31,939 nt of DNA from contig NZXU01000017.1 of the NCBI GenBank assembly GCA_002698425.1, positions 1 to 31,939 of the forward strand, in the 5' to 3' direction. Numbering within the stretch: position 1 is the first letter of the stretch; each line of letters starts with the position of its first letter. The notes under the pieces were generated by a model that saw only the letters and a program-made list of their open reading frames with translations, had not been told where the DNA came from and did not search any database. The position numbers and the translations under genes were made by a program. The stretch comes from Ahrensia sp. (lineage in GTDB: Bacteria; Pseudomonadota; Alphaproteobacteria; Rhizobiales; Rhizobiaceae). Positions 1 through 8,327 of this stretch are shown in pieces.

Positions 1-1
1 C

Positions 2-253
2 GAGATGCTAACCGGAACCGACAAGAACGACTTCCTCATCGGCGGTGATGGCGACGACATATTCATCGGGGGCGCCGGCGACGACGTATTCAATGGGGGA
101 AGGGGATATGACATTCTGGTATTTAGGGGTCAGCCGTCGGACTTTGAACAGACCTTTACTTCGAATGGTCTACTTCTGATTGGCCCGGAGGGCACGTACC
201 TCATCATGAATATTGAGGCGATCGATTTCAGCAGTGGTGTCGAGAATCGCTGA
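2..253 (+). CDS. C-terminal end of an RTX calcium-binding repeat protein (partial)
   Basis: The frame is open to the left edge of the window, so this is most likely the last 83 codons of a longer protein; the ATG at 5 falls directly at the start of a repeat and is unlikely to be the true start. Nonapeptide repeats of the GGxGxDxxx type are visible (LIGGDGDDIF, FIGGAGDDVF, NGGRGYDILV). These fold into calcium-binding parallel beta rolls in RTX proteins. The tail after the repeats (FRGQPSDFEQ to NIEAIDFSSG) resembles the short beta domain that closes many RTX proteins. RTX proteins are normally exported by type I secretion, and no secretion genes are in view. A role as a secreted surface or matrix protein beside the polysaccharide genes is an inference. 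The rest of the protein lies outside the window. Confidence 0.75.
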   Translation, partial: EMLTGTDKNDFLIGGDGDDIFIGGAGDDVFNGGRGYDILVFRGQPSDFEQTFTSNGLLLIGPEGTYLIMNIEAIDFSSGVENR

Positions 254-639
254 ATTAGGGCCCTAACTTCTAGCCGATGACGGAAGCGGGATTGCCTTGG
301 CATGTAGGAAGCTAAAAATATACAGACCACTGCTAGAACGGAGCATCGAGGAATGGCTCTCAAAGCCTCCATTCAACAATAGCTGCTTCCTCAAGTGCCG
401 ATGAGGGTGTGATCCAAGGCACAGTTCTCCGTACTGGGCGAGGCGTATGGTGAAATTACAAGATATTGCAATTTTTCGCTGCTGCCCTCTCATCGTCGAC
501 AATCGACAGATTAACCGCGTCGGGCGAAAATGACGATGCGGTCAGGTTGCCGAGTTTCGAAATTATTGCGTCTGCGAAGATGAAGGATTAGGTAGAGAAG
601 ACAAATTTGTCTCAGATCCGGCTAATAGCGGGACAACTC
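254..639. other. Intergenic region, no gene recognised
   Basis: About 386 bp separate the RTX gene end from the ATPase gene. Apart from a perfect 12-bp palindrome (TTAGGGCCCTAA, 255-266) directly after the RTX stop codon, nothing convincing was seen. The short open frames here have no family resemblance and no ribosome binding site. The base composition is clearly more AT-rich than in the flanking genes, as expected for a promoter region. Confidence 0.5.
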
Positions 640-1485
640 ATGTACGAGCCGTACTACGGCCTCACGACCAAACCTTTTGCTCTGGTGCCTGACCCACGGT
701 TCATTTATTGGGCCGGGCCGCATTCGATGGCGTTCGCCATGCTTGAGTACGGCATCGTCAATCACGCCGGCTTCACTGTAATCACCGGGGAGATTGGCGC
801 AGGCAAGACGACGCTCATTCAGCATTTGCTATCAAAACTCCCGAAGAATGTGACGGTCGGATTGCTGTCGAACACCGGAGCTGCCGGCGAATTGCTGCAG
901 TGGGTGCTGATGGCCTACGATCAGGAGTTCGAGGCATCTTCGCAAGTTGCGCTATACAAACGCTTCCGAGATTTCCTGGTCGCTCAGCATGATGAGGGCA
1001 AACGCACTGTTCTGATTGTCGATGAGGCTCAGAACCTGGCTGCGGCAACGCTCGAAGAGCTTCGCATGCTCTCAAACGTCAACACCCATGAGCGCGAACT
1101 CCTGCAGATCGTTTTGAGCGGTCAGCCGGAGCTCAAGGAATTGCTGAGTTCACCGAAGATGACGCAATTTGCGCAGCGGGTTTCGTCCGACTTCCACCTG
1201 ACCCGCCTCGGAAGGCAGGATGTCATCGGCTACGTCGAACACCGCCTCGAGGTGGCCGGGGCGAGGCGGCAGCTGTTTGCCCATGAAGCCTGTGATCTGA
1301 TTTGTTTTGCCACCCAGGGCACACCGCGCCTGATCAACATCCTGTGCGACACGGCCTTACTCTACGGCTATTCCATGGATGCCGATTTGATCACAACGGA
1401 GATCATTCAAAAGGTCCTCGATGACAAACGCCACCATGGCGTCTTCCCGCTGTCTTCGAGCGTTAGCGTAAATCAGGTCGGATAA
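640..1485 (+). CDS. ExeA/GspA-like AAA ATPase of a PEP-CTERM/exosortase polysaccharide locus
   Basis: A 281-aa P-loop ATPase. The start at 640 was chosen because MYEPYYGLTTKPFALVPDP is the standard opening of this family; a TTG at 607 would add 11 unrelated residues. Walker A is GEIGAGKTT (about residues 50-58), Walker B with the DEAQ box is VLIVDEAQ (124-131), and TPRLINILCD is the sensor 2 region near the end. Length and motifs match the putative secretion ATPase group found in exosortase-linked exopolysaccharide loci, related to ExeA/GspA of type II secretion but without the extra C-terminal domains. It probably acts in the cytoplasm to power or organise export. The other locus genes (TPR lipoprotein, chain-length protein, kinase, sugar transferase) follow on the same strand, but VPLPA-CTERM genes interrupt them, so it may be its own transcript. 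Confidence 0.85.
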   Translation: MYEPYYGLTTKPFALVPDPRFIYWAGPHSMAFAMLEYGIVNHAGFTVITGEIGAGKTTLIQHLLSKLPKNVTVGLLSNTGAAGELLQWVLMAYDQEFEASSQVALYKRFRDFLVAQHDEGKRTVLIVDEAQNLAAATLEELRMLSNVNTHERELLQIVLSGQPELKELLSSPKMTQFAQRVSSDFHLTRLGRQDVIGYVEHRLEVAGARRQLFAHEACDLICFATQGTPRLINILCDTALLYGYSMDADLITTEIIQKVLDDKRHHGVFPLSSSVSVNQVG

Positions 1486-1582
1486 CGCAAAATCCGAGAA
1501 ACTGGCACTAATCGCCGTTTCCGGGCCCACCTCTGAAATTCGACAAATCTTGGTGCACAAGGCGGGAGGTGGGAACCAAAAC

Positions 1583-1613
1583 AAAGGGCGGAACGCCGTG
1601 CGTCCCGCCCTTT
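1583..1613. terminator. Hairpin terminator, probably for both strands
   Basis: A 9-bp stem AAAGGGCGG (1583-1591) pairs with CCGCCCTTT (1605-1613). After one mismatch, ACGC (1593-1596) pairs with GCGT (1600-1603) around a CGT loop. On the minus strand the stem is followed by GTTTTGG, suiting the end of the VPLPA-CTERM gene at 1662. On the plus strand it lies about 100 bp past the ATPase stop. It sits between two convergent genes. Confidence 0.75.
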
Positions 1614-1661
1614 GAACTATGGTCCAGCCCGATCAGAGGCTGAAACAGTATTTTTCTGTGC

Positions 1662-2381
1662 TTAGGCGGTCGCCTTCCGCGCCTTTTTCAGGCGCCCAAT
1701 GCCGGCCAAACCGATCAGGCCGCTGCCGAGAAGCCAAGCCGCTGCCGGGATTGGGACATCCGGTACGATTCCCGAGTACGGGGCGGCGCTGACGAGGTCC
1801 TGATTGGTTTCTTCAGCGTCCCAAAACGAAAGAGTGAAATTCTTCTGCGTCCAATCCGCGATATTGTCCAGGAAATCCTGAGCGGTGCTTGAAACAGCAC
1901 TCGTATCTGCGAACGAACCGAGGTTCGTTTTATAGCTTCCTGACGTTTCGTAGACGATTTCCCACAGTCCCACCTGGAACGCGGCCGCCGTCGCCTTTTT
2001 CACCGAATTAACGGCCGTTGCGATCGTTGTCAGGACGCTGTCGTAATTGACGTCGAAGTACTTTTGTATGTCTTCCTGCTTGGCGGTGGATATCACTTCG
2101 CCGGCATCGAAGATGCTGGAATCGCCAACGAATTTCTCAGTGAAAGTCCCGGTGCTCACGTAGTCGGTCAGATCGAGACACCAAGCGATAAAGCTCTCAG
2201 CCGGTGTGGCCGACGTTTCTGTCATCTTAATCTGGCCCGCGAAGCCGTTCCAAGTCGGCGAAGAGACGCTTACACTCTGGCCCCAACCTGCCCCGTCAAA
2301 GGACAGCGTAGCCGCCTTAGCGCCTGCCGTGCCAAACACCATACACGCTGCAACACCCACAGCGATTCCAAGCTTTTTCAT
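1662..2381 (-). CDS. VPLPA-CTERM sorting protein with thioester-domain-like motifs
   Basis: A 239-aa exported protein. It starts at the ATG at 2381 (MKKLGIAVGV), giving a signal peptide of about 24 residues ending AKA-A; upstream in-frame codons would only add charged sequence. The C-terminus is a PEP-CTERM-class sorting signal: VPIPAAAWLLGSG (209-221), then a hydrophobic helix, then the basic tail RLKKARK. Exosortases recognise such tails, cut them and anchor or release the protein at the cell surface. The body has a single cysteine after the signal peptide, Cys68 in IAWCLDLTDY, and Gln136 in AFQVGLWEIVYE. This pair matches the [YFL]C and hydrophobic-Q-x-x-hydrophobic-W marks of thioester adhesion domains, though W stands before the Cys. 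The gene points away from the small gene at 2880 and ends at a strong hairpin. The sorting call is firm; the thioester idea is inference. Confidence 0.85.
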   Translation of the reverse strand: MKKLGIAVGVAACMVFGTAGAKAATLSFDGAGWGQSVSVSSPTWNGFAGQIKMTETSATPAESFIAWCLDLTDYVSTGTFTEKFVGDSSIFDAGEVISTAKQEDIQKYFDVNYDSVLTTIATAVNSVKKATAAAFQVGLWEIVYETSGSYKTNLGSFADTSAVSSTAQDFLDNIADWTQKNFTLSFWDAEETNQDLVSAAPYSGIVPDVPIPAAAWLLGSGLIGLAGIGRLKKARKATA

Positions 2382-2879
2382 TAGCCCAACCCTTTTCAAT
2401 AACTCTAGGCTTTTACTAGCAGATACAATCGGAGATGGCAATAACCGAATATTAACCAATTCGGAACGATCGAAAGTTAATGCCGAGGCTTCCGGGAGTG
2501 AGCCAATCGGCTATTCGCCGAGAGCCTGCCGTAAAGTGAAATTGATAGTCTGTTGGCGTCTGTGGATGCTCTGATCGTCCCCGCAGTTCATTCCCGAGCA
2601 AACGTTGAAGGCGGTCCTTCCAAGAACAGGCAGCGTTCCAGGCCATCTTCTCACTGACCTCCGGATTTCGAAACGGCAAGTAGTATATGCTCTGGCGTCT
2701 GAGGGGTATTCAGTAAGCTGAGGCCGCGTTCGGCTGGGTGGTTGCGCTGCAGCATTTTCATGTCGCGGGGCAAAGTGCGCCGCAACGGCGGATCGGCCAA
2801 ACGGACGGCAAGATTTGACAGCCGGGCAGAAGAGGGGTAAAAATTTCGTTAACTGACACGGGTTGGGTTGGGTTCTCGT
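2382..2879. promoter_or_regulatory. Divergent promoter region between two sorting-signal genes
   Basis: This 498-bp AT-richer stretch holds no convincing gene. It must carry the promoters of the leftward VPLPA-CTERM gene and the rightward small gene. About 64 bp upstream of the leftward start lies an inverted repeat, CCGAAT (2445-2450) and ATTCGG (2459-2464) with an 8-bp spacer, a possible operator. A sigma-70-like promoter for the rightward gene is listed separately. Open frames on the minus strand here look like chance. Confidence 0.5.
2815..2843 (+). promoter_or_regulatory. Candidate sigma-70 promoter
   Basis: A perfect TTGACA (2815-2820) is followed after 17 bp by TAAAAA (2838-2843), about 36 bp before the ATG at 2880. 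The -35 box is exact and the spacing ideal; the -10 box is weak. Called from sequence only. Confidence 0.45.
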
Positions 2880-3113
2880 ATGCATCTTTCCAGAGCTATC
2901 TTTATGGGCGTCGCCGTTGGCGGCATGGTGAGCGCGTCTTTCGGCGCTGCACAAAGCGATGAAATCGTGGGTGCGGCCGCCGGAGAAGGCGTGATTGATA
3001 CGGTTTTGGCCGGCTTGCCGATTGCGCCATCGCTGCTGTTTTTTGCAGCTGGCATCGTTGGTTTGGCGGTCTTGTCTCGCCGTCGGAGCCGAAAAAGCGC
3101 ATCGCTTTACTAG
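2880..3113 (+). CDS. Small exported protein with divergent PEP-CTERM-like tail
   Basis: A 77-aa protein starting at the ATG at 2880 (MHLSRAIFMGVAVGG); a TTG at 2868 would add four residues. The N-terminus is a likely signal peptide ending near SFGAA. About 30 residues later comes LPIAPSLLFFAAG, a hydrophobic helix of about 20 residues, and the basic tail RRRSRK. The order motif-helix-arginines is that of exosortase targets, but the motif reads LPIAP instead of VPLPA, and the mature part (about residues 26-45) is tiny. It lies just upstream of the TPR lipoprotein gene of the polysaccharide locus, where a small target would make sense. It could instead be a two-helix membrane peptide. It matches no named family I can recall. 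Confidence 0.6.
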   Translation: MHLSRAIFMGVAVGGMVSASFGAAQSDEIVGAAAGEGVIDTVLAGLPIAPSLLFFAAGIVGLAVLSRRRSRKSASLY

Positions 3114-3422
3114 AAGTCGGTCGCGTTTGAAGGCTACTCGGCTGTTTTGCAATAGAGTAGTTTTTTAATTGAAATTTTCGTTCACAGTAGTCGGCTCTGT
3201 TGGGAGCCGTCTTTCCACTCGTGCGTGAAATGTTGGCCTTGACCACACAAACGTATTTCAGGCGTTAACAAATCGCCTTAACTACGCCTCATCTTTACGC
3301 TTAACCTTGAATCTCGATAGCCTTTTTCGTTTCAACACATTGAGGGTATATCGGGATTCATAGTCAGCCAACTCGGATGGGTGTTGGCCGACAGGAACTA
3401 AGCCGTGCTGGGGACGACTTTA
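3114..3422. other. Intergenic region before the TPR lipoprotein gene
   Basis: A 309-bp AT-rich stretch with no gene seen. It holds a hairpin (listed separately) and, closer to the lipoprotein gene, several AT-rich stretches that could be promoters, none with a clear -35/-10 pair. Confidence 0.5.
3192..3214 (+). terminator. Possible terminator after the small sorting-signal gene
   Basis: CGGCTC (3192-3197) pairs with GAGCCG (3204-3209) around a 6-nt loop, followed by TCTTT. It lies about 80 bp past the stop codon at 3113. The stem is short and the T run is broken, so this is tentative. Confidence 0.4.
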
Positions 3423-5846
3423 ATGATACGATTTACACGCTTCCGTGCTGCGGCCGTAATTATGCTGTGTGGTGCAATCGCTGTGACTGGTTGTTCGTCC
3501 TCGGAGGACCGCGCGCAGTCCCATTACGACCGCGGCGTCGAACTTGCCGAGCAGGGTGAGCCCATCAAAGCAGCGCTGGAATTCCGCAACGCTCTGAGAC
3601 TGAAGAACGACTATGTCGAAGCACTTTTCGCACTCGGCGAAGTTCAGGAGCGCCAAGGCCAGTTCCAGAACGCGATCCGCCAATACGCTGCGGTCGCAGA
3701 GCGAAAGTCTGATCACGTGGAGGCGCGTATCCGGCTCGCGAATATCCTGCTTGCAGCAGGACAGATCGCTGATGCGCACGATTACGCGAACCAGGCGTAC
3801 GAACTAGCAGCTGACGATCCTGCGGTTCTGGTGACAAAAGCGGCGATCGAATTAAAGCGCGGCAATCGCGAAGACGCGATCGCGCTGGCCAATCAGGCTC
3901 TGGAAAAAGATCCGGAATTTGTTGATGCGCTGATGGTCTTGGCGGCAGACAAATTGCGGTCGCAGAAGCCGGAAGAAGCTTTGTCTCTTCTCGAAAAGGC
4001 TCCCCAGTCGAGTGAGCGCAACGTCGCATTGCAGCTTCTCCGTCTCACAGCGCTTGAGGTGCTCGGCGACCAGCCCGGTGTCGAAAAACTCTTCAAGAAG
4101 ATGGTCGATCTTTTCCCGGACAATCCGGCATTTCGACAAGGATTGGTTCAATGGTACATGTCGAAGGGCCGAAAGGACGAGGCGGAGCAGACGCTTCGTT
4201 CATTTGCCGAAGCCGATCCGCAAAACGAAATCGCGCAATTCGGCCTGGTCAGCTTCCTGCAAAGCCAGAAGGGGATCGATGCCGCGATCGGATACCTGGG
4301 AGGCCTTGTCGAAAATCAGGATATCGGCGACGACATGCGCTTCCGCATGAAGCTGGCGCTTGCCCAGCTCATGTTCTCCGCCGCCGACCGTGACGGCGCC
4401 ACCGAATTGATGCAGTCGATCGTCGACAGCTCCGATGGCGACGATCGCAACCGCGCACGTGTCGCCTTTGCACAGATGGAAGCGGCGGAAGAAAATTTCG
4501 AAAAGGCTGAGGCTCTTGTCGACGCGGTCATCGAGGAGGATGCCAAAAACCCCGACGCGCTCGGTGTCCGGGCGCAGGTTAAGCTTGCAACAGGGCGCAA
4601 TGAGGAAGCCAGCGATGATCTGATCATCGCCGTCAATGAGGCGCCGCAAAACGCTCGTCTGAGAGTGCTCCTCGGCGATGCTTATGAAAAGGCCGGCAAG
4701 GTAACTCTTGCCGAGGATTCCTATGCCAAAGCTCTGGCGCTCAATGAAAACCCTGCCGATGCCGGCCTTCGCATGGCGCGTTTCCTGCTGCGCTATGGTC
4801 GCACAGCACGCGCACGCCAGGTGCTGGAAGACGTCGCGACCCGCGTGCCGAACGATCGGCGTGTCCTCGCGTTGCTCGGCGATGTTCGCCTTGCCACCCA
4901 AGACTGGGTCGGGGCCGAAGAGGTGGCGAAGAAGCTGCGCGCGCTTGACCAGGCGGATACGGGGCCGATTGCTGACAGGATCGCTGCGGCGGCGCTAAGC
5001 GGCATGGACCGTCACACTGAAAGCATCAATCTCCTGAAGTCCTCGCTCGACACCAACGAACAGGATATCAACACCGATCTGGTGCGGGCCTATGTGCAAG
5101 CGGGCGAGCTGGAGGAGGCGGAGACGTATCTGAAGACGCAGCTCGAGGCCAATCCGGACAATGTGCGCGCGCTCGTCCTGCTCGGCTCGATCTACGCGAG
5201 CAGCCAGCGCCTCGAAGATGCGGAAGAGGCTTTCAAGAAGGCCGCCAGCGATGAAGAAGGTGAGGTCGGCTCAACCGCGCTGGCACAGTTTTATGCATCC
5301 ACTGGTCGGATCGACGACGCGGAGAAGACCGCGCGCGACGGTATTGCCAAAAATCCGGCATCCAATGCACTTCGCTTCCTTTTGAGCGCCATTTTGCAGC
5401 GCGAACAAAGGTTTGATGACGCGATTGCGATCTACGAGGAGATGTTCGCCAAGGATCCCGAATCCACCGCGATCGCCAACGATCTCGCAAGCCTGCTATC
5501 GGAACGGCGGGGGGATCCGGCGTCTCTTGATCGCGCCTTCGAGATCGCCCAGCGGTTCCAAAACTCCGAGATCCCGCAGTATCTCGATACGCTGGGCTGG
5601 ATCTACTATCTCCGGGGAGACTATCCGGCTGCGCTTCCTCTCGTAAAAACTGCGGCTGAACGTTTGCCCAATGTCGGGCTTGTTCAGTTCCACCTTGGAA
5701 TGGTTCAAATGGAGCTTGGCCAAACCGATGCGTCCATCGAGAGCCTCAAGAAGGCGTTAGCTTTGCCGGCGTCCATGACGGCAACGGATATCGAGACGGC
5801 GAAGAAGTCGGTCGAAAAGCAGGAAGAGGCCTCGGCTTCCAACTAG
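3423..5846 (+). CDS. prsT: PEP-CTERM system TPR-repeat lipoprotein (PrsT type)
   Basis: An 807-aa lipoprotein. The ATG at 3423 is preferred over the GTG at 3405: GGGGAC lies 7 nt upstream and the signal peptide MIRFTRFRAAAVIM is then ideal. The lipobox is AVTGC with Cys24 as the lipidated residue; serine at +2 suits outer-membrane sorting. The remainder is nearly all tetratricopeptide repeats, for example HYDRGVELAEQGEPIKAALE near residue 38 and further units to the end (YLRGDYPAALPLVKTAAERL). The family is somewhat longer on average (about 900 aa). In exosortase loci such proteins stand beside the chain-length and kinase genes and are thought to help polysaccharide secretion across the periplasm or outer membrane. 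A short gap of 40 bp leads to the chain-length gene, so the two are probably co-transcribed. Confidence 0.85.
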   Translation: MIRFTRFRAAAVIMLCGAIAVTGCSSSEDRAQSHYDRGVELAEQGEPIKAALEFRNALRLKNDYVEALFALGEVQERQGQFQNAIRQYAAVAERKSDHVEARIRLANILLAAGQIADAHDYANQAYELAADDPAVLVTKAAIELKRGNREDAIALANQALEKDPEFVDALMVLAADKLRSQKPEEALSLLEKAPQSSERNVALQLLRLTALEVLGDQPGVEKLFKKMVDLFPDNPAFRQGLVQWYMSKGRKDEAEQTLRSFAEADPQNEIAQFGLVSFLQSQKGIDAAIGYLGGLVENQDIGDDMRFRMKLALAQLMFSAADRDGATELMQSIVDSSDGDDRNRARVAFAQMEAAEENFEKAEALVDAVIEEDAKNPDALGVRAQVKLATGRNEEASDDLIIAVNEAPQNARLRVLLGDAYEKAGKVTLAEDSYAKALALNENPADAGLRMARFLLRYGRTARARQVLEDVATRVPNDRRVLALLGDVRLATQDWVGAEEVAKKLRALDQADTGPIADRIAAAALSGMDRHTESINLLKSSLDTNEQDINTDLVRAYVQAGELEEAETYLKTQLEANPDNVRALVLLGSIYASSQRLEDAEEAFKKAASDEEGEVGSTALAQFYASTGRIDDAEKTARDGIAKNPASNALRFLLSAILQREQRFDDAIAIYEEMFAKDPESTAIANDLASLLSERRGDPASLDRAFEIAQRFQNSEIPQYLDTLGWIYYLRGDYPAALPLVKTAAERLPNVGLVQFHLGMVQMELGQTDASIESLKKALALPASMTATDIETAKKSVEKQEEASASN

Positions 5847-5886
5847 GGTGAAGCCGGTTGAGGGATGCCGAAACGCGGGTTGGGAA

Positions 5887-7431
5887 ATGGAACAGGACTT
5901 TGATCTAAGGGCTTATCTGGCGATCGCCAAGCGGCGATGGCTCTATTTCCTGCTGCCGGCGATCGTTGCGATCGCCGCAGCCGCCTCTTTAGTCGTCATG
6001 CTACCGCGAAGCTACGAGGCCATGGCGACCATCCTGGTGGAATCGCAACGCATCCCCTCCGATATGGTCGCTTCCACGGTCTCATCGGGTGCGGCCGAGC
6101 GCATCAAGGTGATCGAGCAGCGCTTGAAAGCCCGTGATAATCTGCTCGATATCGCGGGAAAATTCGATCTCTATCGCTATCAGGGCGAGAACAGGACGCC
6201 GACTGCGATCGTCGATGAAATGCGAAATGCGATCGGTATCCGTCAGATCGATGTCGGACGGTCATCGCGCAACGCCGACATCATCGGTTTTACCGTGTCG
6301 TTCCAGTATCGCGACGCTTCCGTCGCATCGCGTGTTGCCAACGAACTGGTCACCTCGATCCTGACCCAGAATGTGGAGCAACGTCTAAGCCGTGCCTCCG
6401 AAACGAGCGACTTCTTCCAAAAACAGTTGAGCGATTATGAAAAGCAGCTTCTTGCGCTCGAAGACAGGATCGCATCCTACAAGCGCGAAAACGAGGCTTC
6501 CTTGCCCGAAACCTTGTCCTACCGCCGCATGGAACTGGCGCAGCTGACTACGCAGATTGCCGACCTCGACCAGAAGCTTCGCCTGGCGCGCGACGGTGAC
6601 ACGGAGGCGCTCGCCGACACGACGGACAAGGATCAGCTCGAATTCAGCTTGCAGTCCAAGCAGATCGCCTATGACTCGTTCATCGAGGAGCGCGACAAGC
6701 TTGGCCCGCTCGTCGAGAAGGGCTTCGTGCCGAAGCAGCGCATGATCAACCTGGATCGGCAGATCGCGCAGACGGAAGTAGATATCGCGTCAATCAAGGC
6801 AAAGATGGCGAGCCTGGGCGTGGTCGGCAATGCGGAAGACAACATCAAGTTCTTTGAAGCCCAGCGCGACGATCTTTCGGCCAAGGCGAGCGAACTCGCC
6901 GAAAGCATTTCGAAGACACCGACGGTCGAGGCGGCGCTGGCCGCCATGAACCGCGACTATCAAAATCTCCAAGACGAATATCGCCAGACCAAGTCGAAAC
7001 TTGCTGACGCGCAGACGGGCGAGAGGCTGGAACAGGACCGTCAGGGCGAGCGCTTTGAGGTTCTGGAGCAGGCTACGGTTCCAACCGAACCGACCAAGCC
7101 CGACAGAAAGAAAATCCTGATGGCGGGTATTGCTGGCGGCATCGGGCTCGGGATCGGCCTTGTCGTTCTGCTGGAATTGCTCGATGGGTCGATCCGCACG
7201 GTTTCGGATCTGGAACGGCGGCTGCAGCTTCGGCCGATCGGCGTAATCCCCTATATCGTGACGCCGGCCGAAAAGCGCAGGACCCGGCTAAAAATAGCTG
7301 GCGGTGCGGTGGCCTGCGTGACGATCATTGCGGCTGGATTGATCGCCGTTCATCTTTATTATCTGCCCTTGGACTTCATCGCCGAAAAGGGGTGGCAGAA
7401 AATCCAGGCGCGCCTGCCGATCGTCGGTTAG
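5887..7431 (+). CDS. Polysaccharide chain-length determinant (Wzz/GNVR type, exosortase-locus subfamily)
   Basis: A 514-aa inner-membrane protein. The ATG at 5887 gives MEQDFDLRAYLAIAKRRW, the usual opening of this family; the GTG at 5848 would add 13 odd residues. Transmembrane segment 1 is about residues 17-39. A large periplasmic part follows, rich in coiled coil (about 165-400), then the proline-rich stretch ATVPTEPTKPDRKK and transmembrane segment 2 (about 411-432). A third hydrophobic segment (about 470-490) near the end is a feature of the exosortase-linked subfamily. Such proteins set polymer length together with a tyrosine autokinase. The kinase domain is not fused here but encoded by the next gene, 32 bp downstream. 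Confidence 0.85.
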   Translation: MEQDFDLRAYLAIAKRRWLYFLLPAIVAIAAAASLVVMLPRSYEAMATILVESQRIPSDMVASTVSSGAAERIKVIEQRLKARDNLLDIAGKFDLYRYQGENRTPTAIVDEMRNAIGIRQIDVGRSSRNADIIGFTVSFQYRDASVASRVANELVTSILTQNVEQRLSRASETSDFFQKQLSDYEKQLLALEDRIASYKRENEASLPETLSYRRMELAQLTTQIADLDQKLRLARDGDTEALADTTDKDQLEFSLQSKQIAYDSFIEERDKLGPLVEKGFVPKQRMINLDRQIAQTEVDIASIKAKMASLGVVGNAEDNIKFFEAQRDDLSAKASELAESISKTPTVEAALAAMNRDYQNLQDEYRQTKSKLADAQTGERLEQDRQGERFEVLEQATVPTEPTKPDRKKILMAGIAGGIGLGIGLVVLLELLDGSIRTVSDLERRLQLRPIGVIPYIVTPAEKRRTRLKIAGGAVACVTIIAAGLIAVHLYYLPLDFIAEKGWQKIQARLPIVG

Positions 7432-7463
7432 CCAATAATCCACTTGGTGTTACGGAGATTGAA

Positions 7464-8306
7464 GTGGAACACATAAGAGATGCCCTGGCCAAGGCGCGTG
7501 TCTCTCTTGACGAGGACCGCAAGCCAACGCCGCAGCCGGCCCAGCCGGTGCGGGTCGACCGCGTAATTTCGTCTGGCGCGATCAACAGGGCTCCTGAGAT
7601 CGAGAGCGAAGCGCCGAGTCTCCGGCGGGTTTCGCTCGATCCGAGGCGCATCGAAAGGAACCGCATTGTGGCCAGATCGATGAGCGATCCCAATCATGTC
7701 GCCTTCAACATGCTGCGCACGCGTGTTCGAAAGATGATGCGCGACAATGCCTGGAAAAAGCTTGCAGTAACCTCGGCGACGCCTGGATGCGGCAAATCCC
7801 TGGTGACGCTCAATCTCGGTTTTTCGATGGCGCGTTCGAAGGGCAACCGGACCGTCATGGTGGATCTCGATCTAAAACGTCCGTCCATCGCCAAGACGCT
7901 TGGGATCAAGCATACAGGATCGATTGGAAGGTTCCTGGAAGGAGAGGGTCGCGTCGAGGACTGTTTCGTCGAGATCGAAGACAATCTCATCATCGGCCTG
8001 AACAGCGATCATCTCCAGCATTCATCGGAACTTTTGCACGGTCCTCGTATGGCGGAAATGATGAAGTTCATCTTCTCTCTGTCTCCCGACCAGGTGCTGT
8101 TTGATCTGCCTCCGATGCGCTCAAGCGACGATACGCTTGCCTTCCTGCCGTCTGTCGATGCCGCTCTTCTGGTGGTTGCGGCGGGAACGACGACTGTGGC
8201 CGATGTCGATGAATGCGAGCAGCAAATCGCGCAGCTCGACAAATATGTCGGCATTGTCATGAACAAGACGGAAGCCGCTGCCAAAGACTACTATTATCAA
8301 TATTAG
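7464..8306 (+). CDS. CpsD/CapB-like tyrosine autokinase with C-terminal tyrosine cluster
   Basis: A 280-aa BY-kinase. I chose the GTG at 7464 because GGAG lies 8 nt upstream and it avoids overlap; an earlier GTG at 7392 would overlap the previous gene by 40 bp. Walker A is ATPGCGKS (about 105-112), Walker A' is VMVDLDLKRP (131-140) and Walker B is VLFDLPP (211-217). The last five residues are YYYQY, the cluster that is autophosphorylated in this family. The first 75 residues are likely disordered. It should work with the chain-length protein to control polymerisation and export. The separate-kinase layout is that of firmicutes and of exosortase loci, unlike the fused Wzc of enterobacteria. 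Confidence 0.87.
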   Translation: MEHIRDALAKARVSLDEDRKPTPQPAQPVRVDRVISSGAINRAPEIESEAPSLRRVSLDPRRIERNRIVARSMSDPNHVAFNMLRTRVRKMMRDNAWKKLAVTSATPGCGKSLVTLNLGFSMARSKGNRTVMVDLDLKRPSIAKTLGIKHTGSIGRFLEGEGRVEDCFVEIEDNLIIGLNSDHLQHSSELLHGPRMAEMMKFIFSLSPDQVLFDLPPMRSSDDTLAFLPSVDAALLVVAAGTTTVADVDECEQQIAQLDKYVGIVMNKTEAAAKDYYYQY

Positions 8307-8327
8307 GTCGGTGCCGTCTTGAACCGC

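Noticed and set aside
2511..3152. Minus-strand open frame over the small sorted gene and its promoter
   Set aside because: No ribosome binding site, low-complexity composition, and it opposes a better supported plus-strand gene.
7392..7463. Longer N-terminus for the tyrosine kinase (GTG at 7392)
   Set aside because: It would overlap the chain-length gene by 40 bp and lacks a ribosome binding site, while GTG 7464 has GGAG at good distance.
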